A DNA stretch of 64,000 nucleotides from Pseudomonas orientalis (lineage in GTDB: Bacteria > Pseudomonadota > Gammaproteobacteria > Pseudomonadales > Pseudomonadaceae), in NCBI RefSeq assembly GCF_001439815.1, contig NZ_JYLM01000006.1, forward strand, positions 186,001 to 250,000, read 5' to 3'. The notes under the pieces were generated by a model. The model did not search any database, was not told the origin of the DNA, and worked only from the letters and a program-made list of their open reading frames with translations. Below, one piece after another: positions 34,660 to 43,485 of this stretch; the first letter of the stretch is position 1, and the number at the start of each line of letters is the position of its first letter. The translations under genes were made by a program, and so were the position numbers.

Positions 34660-35201
34660 GCCGGCTGATCGGCCTTGGCCTGTTGCTGGCGGGGCTGCTG
34701 TACCCCTTTGCGGTGTATTACGGCACCGAGCATTTTGCGCCCTGGCAATTCGGCCTGCTGCTGGGCAGCCTGTGGCTGCTGCGCGCGTTCACCGCCGCAC
34801 GACGCCCCGGCAGTCGCTGGATGGCGCTGGTGGTGATTGTGTTTTGCCTGGCGCTGGCCTGGTTCGATAACCCGCAGTGGCTGCGCTGGTACCCCAGCCT
34901 GGTCAGCGGGTTCATGCTGGCACTGTTCGGCCTGAGCCTGAAATACGGACCGCCAATGGTCGAGCGCCTGGCGCGTATGACTGAGCCGGACCTGCCCTCG
35001 AACGCGGTACTGTATACGCGCCAGGTCACCGTGGTGTGGAGTGTGTTTTTTCTGTGTAATGGCTTGCTCGCCGCCGCGCTCACCTTATGGGCACCGCTGA
35101 GCTGGTGGACGTTGTACAACGGCTTGATCGCCTATGGGCTGATGGGGCTGTTGTTTGCCGTGGAATGGCTGGTACGACAAAGGGTTCGAGGCCGCGTATG
35201 A
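34656..35201 (+). CDS. apeG: COG4648-type membrane protein
   Basis: This 181-residue inner-membrane protein has about five or six predicted hydrophobic segments, starting with LIGLGLLLAGLLYPFAVYYG and ending with a basic tail. The LSLKYGPPMVERLARMTEPDLP loop is the most conserved-looking part. The family (COG4648) is found almost only in aryl polyene and xanthomonadin-like clusters; its biochemical role is not known to me. It is coupled on both sides by ATGA overlaps. Confidence 0.75.
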   Translation: MSRLIGLGLLLAGLLYPFAVYYGTEHFAPWQFGLLLGSLWLLRAFTAARRPGSRWMALVVIVFCLALAWFDNPQWLRWYPSLVSGFMLALFGLSLKYGPPMVERLARMTEPDLPSNAVLYTRQVTVVWSVFFLCNGLLAAALTLWAPLSWWTLYNGLIAYGLMGLLFAVEWLVRQRVRGRV

Positions 35202-36868
35202 AAGGTTTGAAACTTGAGCATCTGCTGCTCGAGCCGCAGGAACAGCGCCGGGTCACCACTGAGCCGGCGCTCAATCATGCGCAACTGATGGAGCTGGCCC
35301 TGCGCCTGGCGGCCGGCCTGCAAGCGCGCGGCATCCAGCGCCTGGCGGTGCACCTGGAAGACGCCGGCGTGCTGGCGATTGCCCTGCTTGGTGCCTGGCG
35401 TGCCGGGGTCAGCGTGCTGCTCCCCGCCGACCTGCAGCCGCAGACCCGTCAGCGCTGGGACGCCGTCGTCGATGCCTGGCTGACGCAAACTGCGGACCTG
35501 GAAGCGCTGTACCAGGCACCACTGAGCCCGGCCGCCCTCGACCTCGATAGCTGCCAACTGAGCCTGTGCACCTCCGGCTCCAGCGGTGAACCCAAGCGTA
35601 TCGACAAGTCCCTGCGCCAGCTGGCCAATGAGGTCCAGGCGCTGGAGGCATTGTGGGGCGCGGATCTGAACGATGCCTGCATCATCGGCAGTGTCGCCAC
35701 CCAACATATCTACGGGTTGCTGTTCCGCGTACTGTGGCCGCTGTGCGCCGGTCGCACTTTCTTGCGCAGGCAACTGGCATTCCCCGAGGACATGCAGCGC
35801 GCCAGCCGCGAACACGCGCAATTCGCCTGGGTCGCCAGCCCGGCGCTGCTCAAGCGCATGGGCGATAACCTCGACTGGCCGGCGCTGAGCCAGGTCTCAC
35901 GGGTATTTTCCTCAGGGGGAGCCTTGCCCGTCGAAGCCGCCGGCAGCCTCTATGACCGCTTGCACCAATGGCCGACGGAAATCCTCGGCAGCTCGGAAAC
36001 CGGCGGCATCGCCTGGCGCCAGGGCGCACAACCCTGGCAGCCGTTTGCCGACGTGCACCTGAGCCAGGATGCCGACGGTGCCCTGCGCATTGCCTCGCCC
36101 TACCTGCCCGCCGGGCATATCGAACAGACCGCCGACGCCGCACGCATCCATGCCGATGGCCGTTTTGAGTTGCTGGGCCGCCTGGACCGTATCGTCAAGC
36201 TGGAAGAAAAACGCATCGCCTTGCCGATGCTCGAACAAGCGTTGATGACCCATCCGTGGGTCGCTGAAACCCGCCTGGGTGTGGTGCAGGAAAACCGCGC
36301 GTCACTCGGTGCCCTGGTGGTGCTGAGCGCCGAGGGCCTGCAGGCTCTGCGCAACCAGGGCCGGCGCACGCTGACCCAAGCCCTGCGCCAGCACCTGAGC
36401 CAGCATTGCGAAGCCCTGGCCCTGCCCCGCCGCTGGCGTTTGCTGCGTCAACTGCCGCTCAACAGCCAGGGCAAGCTGCCCCAGGCCGATATCGAGGCCC
36501 TGTTGCTGGCGCCCCGCCCCAAGTCGCCGGACGTGCTGGAACAGGTCGAAACCGATGGCGAATGGACCTTGCAGCTCAGCGTCCCGCCGGACCTGGCCTA
36601 TTTCAGCGGGCACTTCCCGGTCACACCGGTATTGCCCGGCGTGGTGCAAGTGGAATGGGCCTTCAACTTCGGCCAGCGACTGCTCGACTTGCCGAGTACC
36701 TTTGCCGGTATGGAAGTGCTCAAGTTCCAGCAACTGGTGCGCCCCGGCGATCACATTCAACTGCACCTGCGCTTTGACCGGGAGCGCGGCAAGTTGTACT
36801 TCGCTTATCGCAATGGGGATGCGGCCTGCTCAAGCGGCCGGATAGTCCTGGAGGCGGCGCATGCATAA
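35198..36868 (+). CDS. apeH: Fused aryl acid ligase and hotdog dehydratase
   Basis: Residues 1 to about 445 are an acyl-adenylate-forming ligase with the phosphate-binding loop CTSGSSGEPKRIDKS and the LGSSETGGIAWR motif. This part should activate an aryl carboxylic acid starter and load it on a carrier protein. Residues about 454-556 are a FabA/FabZ-like hotdog dehydratase domain with YFSGHFPVTPVLPGVVQVEW (catalytic His and Glu). In the aryl polyene clusters I recall, these functions are separate proteins, ApeH and ApeI, so this is a natural fusion of 556 residues. The start at 35198 overlaps the previous stop (ATGA); an open frame further upstream is ignored. Confidence 0.85.
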   Translation: MKGLKLEHLLLEPQEQRRVTTEPALNHAQLMELALRLAAGLQARGIQRLAVHLEDAGVLAIALLGAWRAGVSVLLPADLQPQTRQRWDAVVDAWLTQTADLEALYQAPLSPAALDLDSCQLSLCTSGSSGEPKRIDKSLRQLANEVQALEALWGADLNDACIIGSVATQHIYGLLFRVLWPLCAGRTFLRRQLAFPEDMQRASREHAQFAWVASPALLKRMGDNLDWPALSQVSRVFSSGGALPVEAAGSLYDRLHQWPTEILGSSETGGIAWRQGAQPWQPFADVHLSQDADGALRIASPYLPAGHIEQTADAARIHADGRFELLGRLDRIVKLEEKRIALPMLEQALMTHPWVAETRLGVVQENRASLGALVVLSAEGLQALRNQGRRTLTQALRQHLSQHCEALALPRRWRLLRQLPLNSQGKLPQADIEALLLAPRPKSPDVLEQVETDGEWTLQLSVPPDLAYFSGHFPVTPVLPGVVQVEWAFNFGQRLLDLPSTFAGMEVLKFQQLVRPGDHIQLHLRFDRERGKLYFAYRNGDAACSSGRIVLEAAHA

Positions 36869-37595
36869 ACCCTGCGCCCTGATTCCGGTCTACAACCACG
36901 AAGCCGCCGTGCCCGCCGTGGTGCGCAGTCTGCTGGACAGTGGCCTGCCCTGCCTGTTGGTGGACGACGGCAGCAGCCTGGCCTGCGCGGCGGTATTGGC
37001 GCAACTGGCCACCCTGGATAACGTCACCCTGCTGACGCTGCCCCGCAACCAGGGCAAGGGCGCGGCCGTCATGGCGGGCTTTCGCGAAGCCGCACGCCTG
37101 GGCTACAGCCACGCCCTGCAAGTGGACGCCGACGGCCAGCATGACCTGCGCGAAGTCGAGACCTTTATCGACACGTCCCGCAGGCACCCCGACGCGGTCA
37201 TCTGCGGCTATCCCGAATACGACGAAAGCGTGCCCAAGGGCCGCCTCTACGCACGCTACCTGACCCACGTGTGGGTATGGATCAATACCCTGTCGCTGCA
37301 GATCCGCGACTCGATGTGCGGCTTTCGCGTGTACCCGCTGGCCCCCACCCTGGCGCTGATGAACTCGGCCTACATCGGCACGCGCATGGATTTCGACTCG
37401 GACATCCTCGTGCGCCTGGCCTGGCGCAACCAGCCGATGCGCTGGCTGCCGACCCAGGTGCATTACCCCGCCGACGGCCTGTCGCACTTTCGCCTGTTGC
37501 GCGACAACGTGCGCATCAGCGCCATGCATACGCGGCTGTTCTTTGGCATGCTGGTGCGCGCGCCCGCCATCCTGTGGCGCCGGTGGCAGGCATGA
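36861..37595 (+). CDS. Family 2 glycosyltransferase
   Basis: This 244-residue GT2 glycosyltransferase has the nucleotide-binding N-terminus (CALIPVYNHEAAVPAVV...VDDGSS) and the metal-binding DAD motif (residues 89-91). A C-terminal amphipathic or membrane-associated helix follows. It may attach a sugar to the lipid anchor of the polyene. In the E. coli and Xenorhabdus clusters this domain is, as I recall, the N-terminal half of ApeJ, fused to the acyltransferase that follows here as a separate gene. It overlaps the preceding gene by eight bases. Confidence 0.87.
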   Translation: MHKPCALIPVYNHEAAVPAVVRSLLDSGLPCLLVDDGSSLACAAVLAQLATLDNVTLLTLPRNQGKGAAVMAGFREAARLGYSHALQVDADGQHDLREVETFIDTSRRHPDAVICGYPEYDESVPKGRLYARYLTHVWVWINTLSLQIRDSMCGFRVYPLAPTLALMNSAYIGTRMDFDSDILVRLAWRNQPMRWLPTQVHYPADGLSHFRLLRDNVRISAMHTRLFFGMLVRAPAILWRRWQA

Positions 37596-38527
37596 GCGAC
37601 CGCAGCAAACACTGGGCCGACCGCGAGGAACGCGGCAGCTTCTGGCTGATGAAACTCACGGCGTTCGCGGCAAAAGTCCTAGGCCGGCGCCTGTTAAGCC
37701 CGCTGCTCTACAGCATCGTGTTTTACTTCTTCGTGTTCGGCCGCACTGCGCGCCGGAGCGCCTGGCAATACCAGCAACGCCTGGCGCAGTGGAGCGGACG
37801 TGACGAGCTGCTGCCGACCCACGCCAAGGTGTTCGGCCAGTTCATGGCCTTCGCTGACTCCCTGCTCGACAAGCTCGACGTGTGGAACGGCAAGCTGCGC
37901 CTGGAGCAGATCGACATCAACGACCCCGCGCAATTGCGCGGCCAGTTGCGTGGCGAGCGCGGGCAGATGCTGGTGGGCGCGCACCTGGGCAACCTGGAAG
38001 TGTGTCGCGCGTTGGCGGAGATCGGCGAACAGGTCACCATGAACGTGCTGGTGCACACCAAGCATGCCGAGCGTTTCAATCGCTTGCTGGGCGAAGCCGG
38101 CGCGACCCATTTGCGCCTGATCCAGGTCAGCGAACTGGACCCGGCCACCATGCTGCTGCTCAGCCAGCGCCTGGACGACGGCGAATGGCTGGCGATTGCC
38201 GGCGACCGCATTCCGCTGCACGGCGGGCGCACAGTGCGCGTGGATTTCCTCGGGCATCAGGCCGCGTTCCCCCAGGGCCCGTGGCTGCTGGCCGGCCTGC
38301 TCAAATGCCCGGTCAACCTGCTGATGTGCCTCAAGCACCAGGGCCGCTATCGCCTGACCATCGAGCCCTTCGCGCCGTTGGTCGAATGGAAGCGCAGCAC
38401 CCGCGAGCAGGTCATCGCCCTGTGGGCCGCCCGCTACGCCGCCCGCCTGGGCCAGTTCTGCCTGCAAGCGCCGCAACAATGGTTCAACTTTTACCCTTTC
38501 TGGAAGACCGATGACCACGTCTCTTGA
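37592..38527 (+). CDS. LpxL/HtrB-like lipid acyltransferase
   Basis: This 311-residue protein belongs to the lysophospholipid/lipid A acyltransferase family of LpxL. It has an N-terminal membrane segment (LSPLLYSIVFYFFVFG), the catalytic GAHLGNLEV motif (HxxxxE-type), and the AIAGDRIPLHGGRTV segment. It is a candidate for transferring the aryl polyene to its membrane anchor. The start at 37592 overlaps the glycosyltransferase stop as ATGA, and the end overlaps the ammonia lyase by 17 bases. Together with the preceding gene it represents a split ApeJ. Confidence 0.85.
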   Translation: MSDRSKHWADREERGSFWLMKLTAFAAKVLGRRLLSPLLYSIVFYFFVFGRTARRSAWQYQQRLAQWSGRDELLPTHAKVFGQFMAFADSLLDKLDVWNGKLRLEQIDINDPAQLRGQLRGERGQMLVGAHLGNLEVCRALAEIGEQVTMNVLVHTKHAERFNRLLGEAGATHLRLIQVSELDPATMLLLSQRLDDGEWLAIAGDRIPLHGGRTVRVDFLGHQAAFPQGPWLLAGLLKCPVNLLMCLKHQGRYRLTIEPFAPLVEWKRSTREQVIALWAARYAARLGQFCLQAPQQWFNFYPFWKTDDHVS

Positions 38528-40052
38528 GCCGATCACCTTTGGCGAACGCCCCCTGCGCATCGAAGACGTCCTGGCCCTGGCCAATCGTCAGGCGCCCACT
38601 CGCTTGCAGGACGATGCCGCGTATCGCCGGCGCATCGCCAAGGGCGCGCAGTTTCTTGACTCGCTGCTGGACAAGGAAGGCGTGATCTACGGCGTGACCA
38701 CCGGTTACGGCGACTCCTGCGTGGTGGCGGTGCCGCTCGAACACGTCGAGGCGTTGCCGCGTCATCTGTACACCTTCCATGGTTGCGGCCTGGGCAAGTT
38801 GCTCGACGCCCAAGCCACCCGCGCCGTGCTGGCGGCGCGCTTGCAGTCGCTGTGCCATGGCGTGTCCGGGGTGCGCGTGGAACTGCTGGAGCGCCTGCAC
38901 GAATTCCTCGAACAGGATGTGCTGCCGCTGATCCCGGAAGAAGGCTCGGTGGGCGCCAGCGGCGACCTGACGCCGCTGTCGTATGTGGCGGCAACCTTGT
39001 CCGGCGAACGAGAAGTGCTGTTCCGTGGCGAACGCCGCCAGGCCGCCGACGTGCACCGCGAACTGGGCTGGGAACCGCTGGTGCTGCGCCCCAAGGAAGC
39101 CCTGGCATTGATGAACGGCACGGCGGTAATGACCGGCATTGCCTGCCTGGCCTTCGCCCGCGCCGACTACCTGCTGCAACTGGCCACGCGTATCACCGCG
39201 CTGAATGTGGTGGCGTTGCAAGGCAACCCTGAACACTTCGACGAACGCCTGTTCGCCGCCAAGCCCCATCCCGGGCAGATGCAAGTCGCCGCCTGGCTGC
39301 GCCAGGACCTGGCCATCGACGCACCGACGGCCCCGCTGCACCGCCTGCAGGATCGCTATTCGCTGCGTTGCGCGCCCCACGTGCTCGGCGTGCTGGCCGA
39401 CAGCCTGAACTGGCTGCGCGCGTTTATCGAAATCGAACTGAACAGCGCCAACGACAACCCGATCATCGACGCCGAGGAAGAGCGCGTGCTGCACGGCGGG
39501 CACTTCTACGGCGGGCACATTGCCTTTGCCATGGACAGCCTCAAGACCCTGGTGGCCAACGTCGCCGACCTGCTCGACCGCCAGCTGGCGCTGCTGGTGG
39601 ACGTGCGTTACAACCACGGCCTGCCGAGCAACCTGTCGGGGGCCCCCGCCGACCGCGCAATGATCAACCATGGCTTCAAGGCCGTGCAGATCGGCACCAG
39701 CGCCTGGACCGCCGAAGCGCTGAAAAACACCATGCCGGCCAGCGTGTTCTCGCGCTCGACCGAGTGCCATAACCAGGACAAGGTCAGCATGGGCACCATC
39801 GCCGCCCGCGATGCGATCCGCGTGCTCGAGCTGACCGAACAGGTCGCCGCCGCCACCCTGCTCGCCGCCAACCAGGGCGTGTGGCTGCGTGCCCAGGCTG
39901 ACGATGCACGCCCGTTGCCACCGACACTGGCAGCGATGCACGAAGAACTGGCCCGGGACTTCCCGCCGGTCATCGAAGACCGCGCCCTGGAAGGCGAACT
40001 GCGCCTGTGCCTGCAACGCATCGCCGAGCAACACTGGAGGCTGCATGCGTAA
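38511..40052 (+). CDS. MIO-dependent aromatic amino acid ammonia lyase
   Basis: This 513-residue enzyme of the HAL/PAL/TAL family eliminates ammonia from an aromatic amino acid to give an aryl-acrylate. The MIO cofactor forms from the triad Ala149-Ser150-Gly151 in SVGASGDLTP. The catalytic tyrosine is Tyr60 in YGVTTGYG, and the family segment FSRSTECHNQDKVSMG is present. The substrate-selectivity pair aligns to Phe89-His90 (HLYTFHGCG), which differs from the Ser-His of histidine, His-Leu of tyrosine and Phe-Leu of phenylalanine lyases. In this cluster it most likely makes cinnamate or 4-coumarate for the ligase. It is not part of a hut operon: no other histidine genes are nearby. Confidence 0.88.
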   Translation: MTTSLEPITFGERPLRIEDVLALANRQAPTRLQDDAAYRRRIAKGAQFLDSLLDKEGVIYGVTTGYGDSCVVAVPLEHVEALPRHLYTFHGCGLGKLLDAQATRAVLAARLQSLCHGVSGVRVELLERLHEFLEQDVLPLIPEEGSVGASGDLTPLSYVAATLSGEREVLFRGERRQAADVHRELGWEPLVLRPKEALALMNGTAVMTGIACLAFARADYLLQLATRITALNVVALQGNPEHFDERLFAAKPHPGQMQVAAWLRQDLAIDAPTAPLHRLQDRYSLRCAPHVLGVLADSLNWLRAFIEIELNSANDNPIIDAEEERVLHGGHFYGGHIAFAMDSLKTLVANVADLLDRQLALLVDVRYNHGLPSNLSGAPADRAMINHGFKAVQIGTSAWTAEALKNTMPASVFSRSTECHNQDKVSMGTIAARDAIRVLELTEQVAAATLLAANQGVWLRAQADDARPLPPTLAAMHEELARDFPPVIEDRALEGELRLCLQRIAEQHWRLHA

Positions 40053-40470
40053 CCCCGGCGTGTTGCACAGCGACACTCACATCCTCGTGCCGTTTTTCGA
40101 CATCGACACCATGCACGTGGTATGGCACGGGCATTACGTGAAGTACCTGGAAGTGGCGCGCTGCGCGCTGCTGGACAAGATCGGCCATAACTACACCGCG
40201 ATGCTCGACGCCGGCTACGCCTGGCCGGTGATCGACATGCAGCTGCGCTATGTGCGCGGCGCCACCTTCGGCCAAACCCTCAACGTGCGCGCCAGCCTGG
40301 TGGAGTGGGAGAACCGTTTGAAGATCAACTACCTGATTACCGATCTGGCCAGCGGCGAACGCTTGACCCGCGCCAGCACCGTGCAAGTGGCAGTGGAAAT
40401 CGCCAGTCGCGAAATGCAGCTGGCCTCCCCGACAATATTCACCAACGCCGTCGAAAGGGCCCTGAAATGA
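40045..40470 (+). CDS. apeK: 4HBT hotdog thioesterase of the aryl polyene system
   Basis: This 141-residue thioesterase is of the 4-hydroxybenzoyl-CoA/YbgC type. The active-site segment FFDIDTMHVVWHGHYVKYLE carries the catalytic aspartate (Asp21). It may release misprimed or finished chains from a carrier protein. The start MRNPGV at 40045 overlaps the lyase end by eight bases, and its stop overlaps the next start as ATGA. A longer upstream frame is ignored because the family starts here. Confidence 0.87.
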   Translation: MRNPGVLHSDTHILVPFFDIDTMHVVWHGHYVKYLEVARCALLDKIGHNYTAMLDAGYAWPVIDMQLRYVRGATFGQTLNVRASLVEWENRLKINYLITDLASGERLTRASTVQVAVEIASREMQLASPTIFTNAVERALK

Positions 40471-41150
40471 GATCCCCTGTGGGAGGGGGCTTGCCCCCGA
40501 TGGACGTCAACGATAACGCGGGTCGCCTGACACTGCGCTGTGCCCTCAGGTTTTTCGCGAGCAAGCTCGCGCCTACAGTGGCCGCCGCATTGCTGAGCTT
40601 CAACGCCCACGCTTTCGACCTGCAACAGCTCAGCGATCAACTGGCCAAACCCAGCGTGATCCACGGCAACTTCACCCAGGAAAAACACCTGCGCGCCCTG
40701 CCCCAGCCGCTGGTCAGCCAAGGCACCTTCGTGCTCGCCAAGGACCACGGCCTGTTGTGGCTGCTCAAAACCCCGCTGCAGCAGGATTACCGCATCAGCG
40801 CCCAGGGCATCGCCCGCCGCGACGCCAATGGCTGGCACCTGCTGCCGAACAAGAGCGCCGGCGCCGAGCAGAACCGTCTGTTCCTTGCCGTGCTTCAGGG
40901 CGACAGCAGCGGCTTGCAACGTGACTTCGATCTGCAACTGCAAGGCCAGGCCCAGCAGTGGAAGCTCACCCTGATCCCGCGCTCACTGCTGCTCAAGCAA
41001 GTATTCACCCAAATCAATATCGACGGCGGCGCGCTAGTGAAGACCATCGAGCTGCTGGAAACCCAGGGCGACAGCACCGTCCTGCGCATGCAGGACAGCA
41101 GCGCGGACCAACCGTTGAGCGATGCGGAGCAACACGACTTTGCCCAGTGA
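40467..41150 (+). CDS. apeL: LolA-like periplasmic carrier with repeat-derived signal peptide
   Basis: The mature part of this 227-residue protein (from FDLQQLSDQLAKPSVIHGNFTQEKHL, residue 50 on) resembles the lipoprotein carrier LolA. In aryl polyene clusters it probably moves the lipidated pigment across the periplasm. The start is the ATGA overlap with the thioesterase stop. Residues about 4-37 are encoded by a chimeric REPIN that is open in frame. The resulting N-terminus has Arg and Lys residues followed by the hydrophobic PTVAAALLSFNAHA, with predicted cleavage after Ala49. Whether it is exported normally is uncertain. The end overlaps the exporter gene by 29 bases. Confidence 0.8.
   Translation: MRSPVGGGLPPMDVNDNAGRLTLRCALRFFASKLAPTVAAALLSFNAHAFDLQQLSDQLAKPSVIHGNFTQEKHLRALPQPLVSQGTFVLAKDHGLLWLLKTPLQQDYRISAQGIARRDANGWHLLPNKSAGAEQNRLFLAVLQGDSSGLQRDFDLQLQGQAQQWKLTLIPRSLLLKQVFTQINIDGGALVKTIELLETQGDSTVLRMQDSSADQPLSDAEQHDFAQ
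40478..40577. repeat. Chimeric REPIN inside a coding region
   Basis: The left part, TGTGGGAGGGGGCTTGCCCC up to about 40503, belongs to the GTGGGAGGGGG family. The right part, from ACGTCAACGATAACGCG to GCGAGCAAGCTCGCGCCTAC, matches the second family, best seen at 22441-22538. The element lies wholly within the lolA-like gene, keeps the frame open and encodes GGGLPPMDVNDNAGR...FFASKLAPT. Confidence 0.88.
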
Positions 41151-43452
41151 GCGCCTGCTGCCGCGCCTGTTCCTGATCCTGCTGGTGGCCGTGCTGGCAC
41201 TGGCCGGCTGGCAGTGGCGCCAGGGTGCGCCGCTGTCGGCCAATCTGATGGAGCTGGTGCCCGGCAGCACGCCGGACGCCCTGGAGCTGCAAGCCGAGCA
41301 GCGCATGCAGGAACCGCTGAACCGCGAGATGCTGGTACTGGTGGGGCACGCCGACCGCCAGCTGGCACTGACCGTGGCGCAGCAACTGGCCGAGCGCTGG
41401 CAGGCCAGCGGTCTGTTTGAAAAGGTGCAATGGAATCTGCAGGCCGACTTGCCGGCGCTGCGCGAACAACTGCTGCGCGGCCGGCTGGCGATGCTGTCGG
41501 CCAAGGACCGCGAGCAACTGATCGAACAGCCTGACGCCTTCATCCAGCAGCGGGTGCAGTCGCTGTTCGACCCCTTCACCGGCTTCAGCCTGGTGCCGAG
41601 CCAGGACGACTGGCTGGGCCTGACCGGGCGCATCCAGAACAGCCAGCCGCAGCACGGCGCGGTACAGCTGGATATCGGCAGCGGCGCGTTGATCGCCGAT
41701 GCCGACGGCAAAAGCTGGGTGCTCCTGCGGGCGCGCACCACCGGCAATGCATTCGATATGAAACTGCCGCTGCAAGTGGCGGATCTGCTCCAGGCCAGCC
41801 GCGCCCAGGCCGGCGAGCAAGGCGTGCAGCTGCTCGCCGCCAGCGGCTTGCTCTATGCGGCCAACGGGCAGCAGCAAGCCACGCGGGAGATCACCTGGGT
41901 CGGCGGCGGCGCAACCCTGGGCATCCTGCTGTTGCTGTTGCTGGCGTTCCGGCGCTGGCGGGTGCTGCTGGCGTTCGTGCCGGTGGTGGTCGGCATGCTG
42001 TTTGGCGCAGTGGCCTGTGTGGCGCTGTTCGGCCATATGCATGTGATGACCCTGGTGCTGGGCTCGAGCCTGATCGGTGTAGCGGTGGATTACCCGCTGC
42101 ACTACCTGTCCAAAAGCTGGAGCCTGCAGCCATGGCGCAGTTGGCCGGCATTGCGCCTGACCCTGCCGGGACTGAGCCTGAGCCTGGCCACCAGTTGCAT
42201 CGGCTACCTGGCCCTGGCCTGGACGCCGTTCCCGGCGCTGACGCAAATCGCGGTGTTCTCGGCGGCCGGTCTGGTCGGCGCGTATCTGTGCGCCGTGTGC
42301 CTGCTGCCTGCGCTGCTCAGCGGTGTCGAACTGCGCCCGGCGCAATGGCCGCTGCGTATTGCCGAACGCTTGTGGCAGTGGCGCGCGGCATTGATCAAGC
42401 GCGTGCCCGGCGCGGTGTTGCTGGTGTGGGTGCTGTTGTTCTGCACAGGTGGCCTGTGGCAATTGAACAGTAAAAACGATATCCGCCAGTGGATCGGCGC
42501 GCCGCCGCAATTGCTCCAGGAAGCCCAGGCGGTGGCGCGCATTACCGGGTTCCAGCCCACCAGTCAGTTCTTCCTGGTGCGCGCCGACAGTCAGCAGCAG
42601 TTGCTGGAGCGCCAGGCCGCGCTGGGCCAGCGCCTGGATCAACTGGTGAACATGGACAAGCTGCAGGGTTACCTGGCGCTTAATCAACTGGTCAACCTGC
42701 CCGCCGAGCAGCAGCAACTGCGCGATGCGCTCAATAAGCTTGCGCAGCATTGGCAACCGTTGCTGGACCTCGGCGTTCCCACCGACGCGCTGCAAGCCGA
42801 AGTCGCGCAGTTGCAGGCGCTGCCCACCGAAGACATCGACGCCGCGCTCAAGGGTCCCCTGGCCGAGCCCTGGCGCACGCTGTGGCTCGGCCCGGTAGAC
42901 GGCGGCGTGGCGGCGATGGTCAGTCTGCAGGGCCTGAACAACCCGGCGTTGCTGCGAGTGCAGGCGGTGGATTTGCCCGGCGTTCAGCTGGTGGATCGCC
43001 TGGGTGATTTGAACCGCGTGTTTGCCGACACTCAAATCAGCGCGGCCGAATTGAAATTGCTGTCCTGTGGGCTGATCGTGCTGCTGTTGATGCTGCCCTT
43101 CGGCATCACCGGCGCCTTGCGCGTCGTCGCGCTGCCGTTGCTGGCGGCGCTGTGCAGCCTGGCCAGCCTCGGTTGGCTGGGCCAGCCGCTGACCCTGTTC
43201 AGCCTGTTCGGCCTGCTGCTGGTCACGGCCATCAGCGTCGACTATGCGATCCTGATGCGCGAGCAGATCGGCGGGGCCGCCGTCAGCCTGCTGGGAACCT
43301 TGCTGGCCGCGCTGACCACGTGGTTATCGTTCGGCCTGCTGGCGGTCTCCAGTACCCCGGCGGTGAGCAATTTCGGCCTGTCGGTCAGCCTCGGCCTGGC
43401 CTTCAGCTTTATGCTGGCGCCCTGGGCCGGGCAACAGAAACACGCCTTATGA
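41122..43452 (+). CDS. apeM: MMPL/RND family exporter of the aryl polyene system
   Basis: This 776-residue inner-membrane protein has the duplicated MMPL architecture: a first membrane helix, a large periplasmic domain (about 35-245) and a block of five helices. A second periplasmic domain (about 440-645) and a second helix block follow. Charged residues in LIGVAVDYPLHYLSKSW and VTAISVDYAILMREQI are typical of proton-driven members. It probably exports the polyene lipid together with the LolA-like protein. The start at 41122 is inside the end of the preceding gene. Confidence 0.88.
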   Translation: MRSNTTLPSERLLPRLFLILLVAVLALAGWQWRQGAPLSANLMELVPGSTPDALELQAEQRMQEPLNREMLVLVGHADRQLALTVAQQLAERWQASGLFEKVQWNLQADLPALREQLLRGRLAMLSAKDREQLIEQPDAFIQQRVQSLFDPFTGFSLVPSQDDWLGLTGRIQNSQPQHGAVQLDIGSGALIADADGKSWVLLRARTTGNAFDMKLPLQVADLLQASRAQAGEQGVQLLAASGLLYAANGQQQATREITWVGGGATLGILLLLLLAFRRWRVLLAFVPVVVGMLFGAVACVALFGHMHVMTLVLGSSLIGVAVDYPLHYLSKSWSLQPWRSWPALRLTLPGLSLSLATSCIGYLALAWTPFPALTQIAVFSAAGLVGAYLCAVCLLPALLSGVELRPAQWPLRIAERLWQWRAALIKRVPGAVLLVWVLLFCTGGLWQLNSKNDIRQWIGAPPQLLQEAQAVARITGFQPTSQFFLVRADSQQQLLERQAALGQRLDQLVNMDKLQGYLALNQLVNLPAEQQQLRDALNKLAQHWQPLLDLGVPTDALQAEVAQLQALPTEDIDAALKGPLAEPWRTLWLGPVDGGVAAMVSLQGLNNPALLRVQAVDLPGVQLVDRLGDLNRVFADTQISAAELKLLSCGLIVLLLMLPFGITGALRVVALPLLAALCSLASLGWLGQPLTLFSLFGLLLVTAISVDYAILMREQIGGAAVSLLGTLLAALTTWLSFGLLAVSSTPAVSNFGLSVSLGLAFSFMLAPWAGQQKHAL

Positions 43453-43485
43453 ATGTGAATATCGCCAAAGTGGCAAGGAGCCTTC

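Noticed and set aside
38511..40052. Annotation as histidine ammonia-lyase HutH
   Set aside because: The selectivity residues differ from histidine lyases and the gene is embedded in a polyene operon with no other hut genes.
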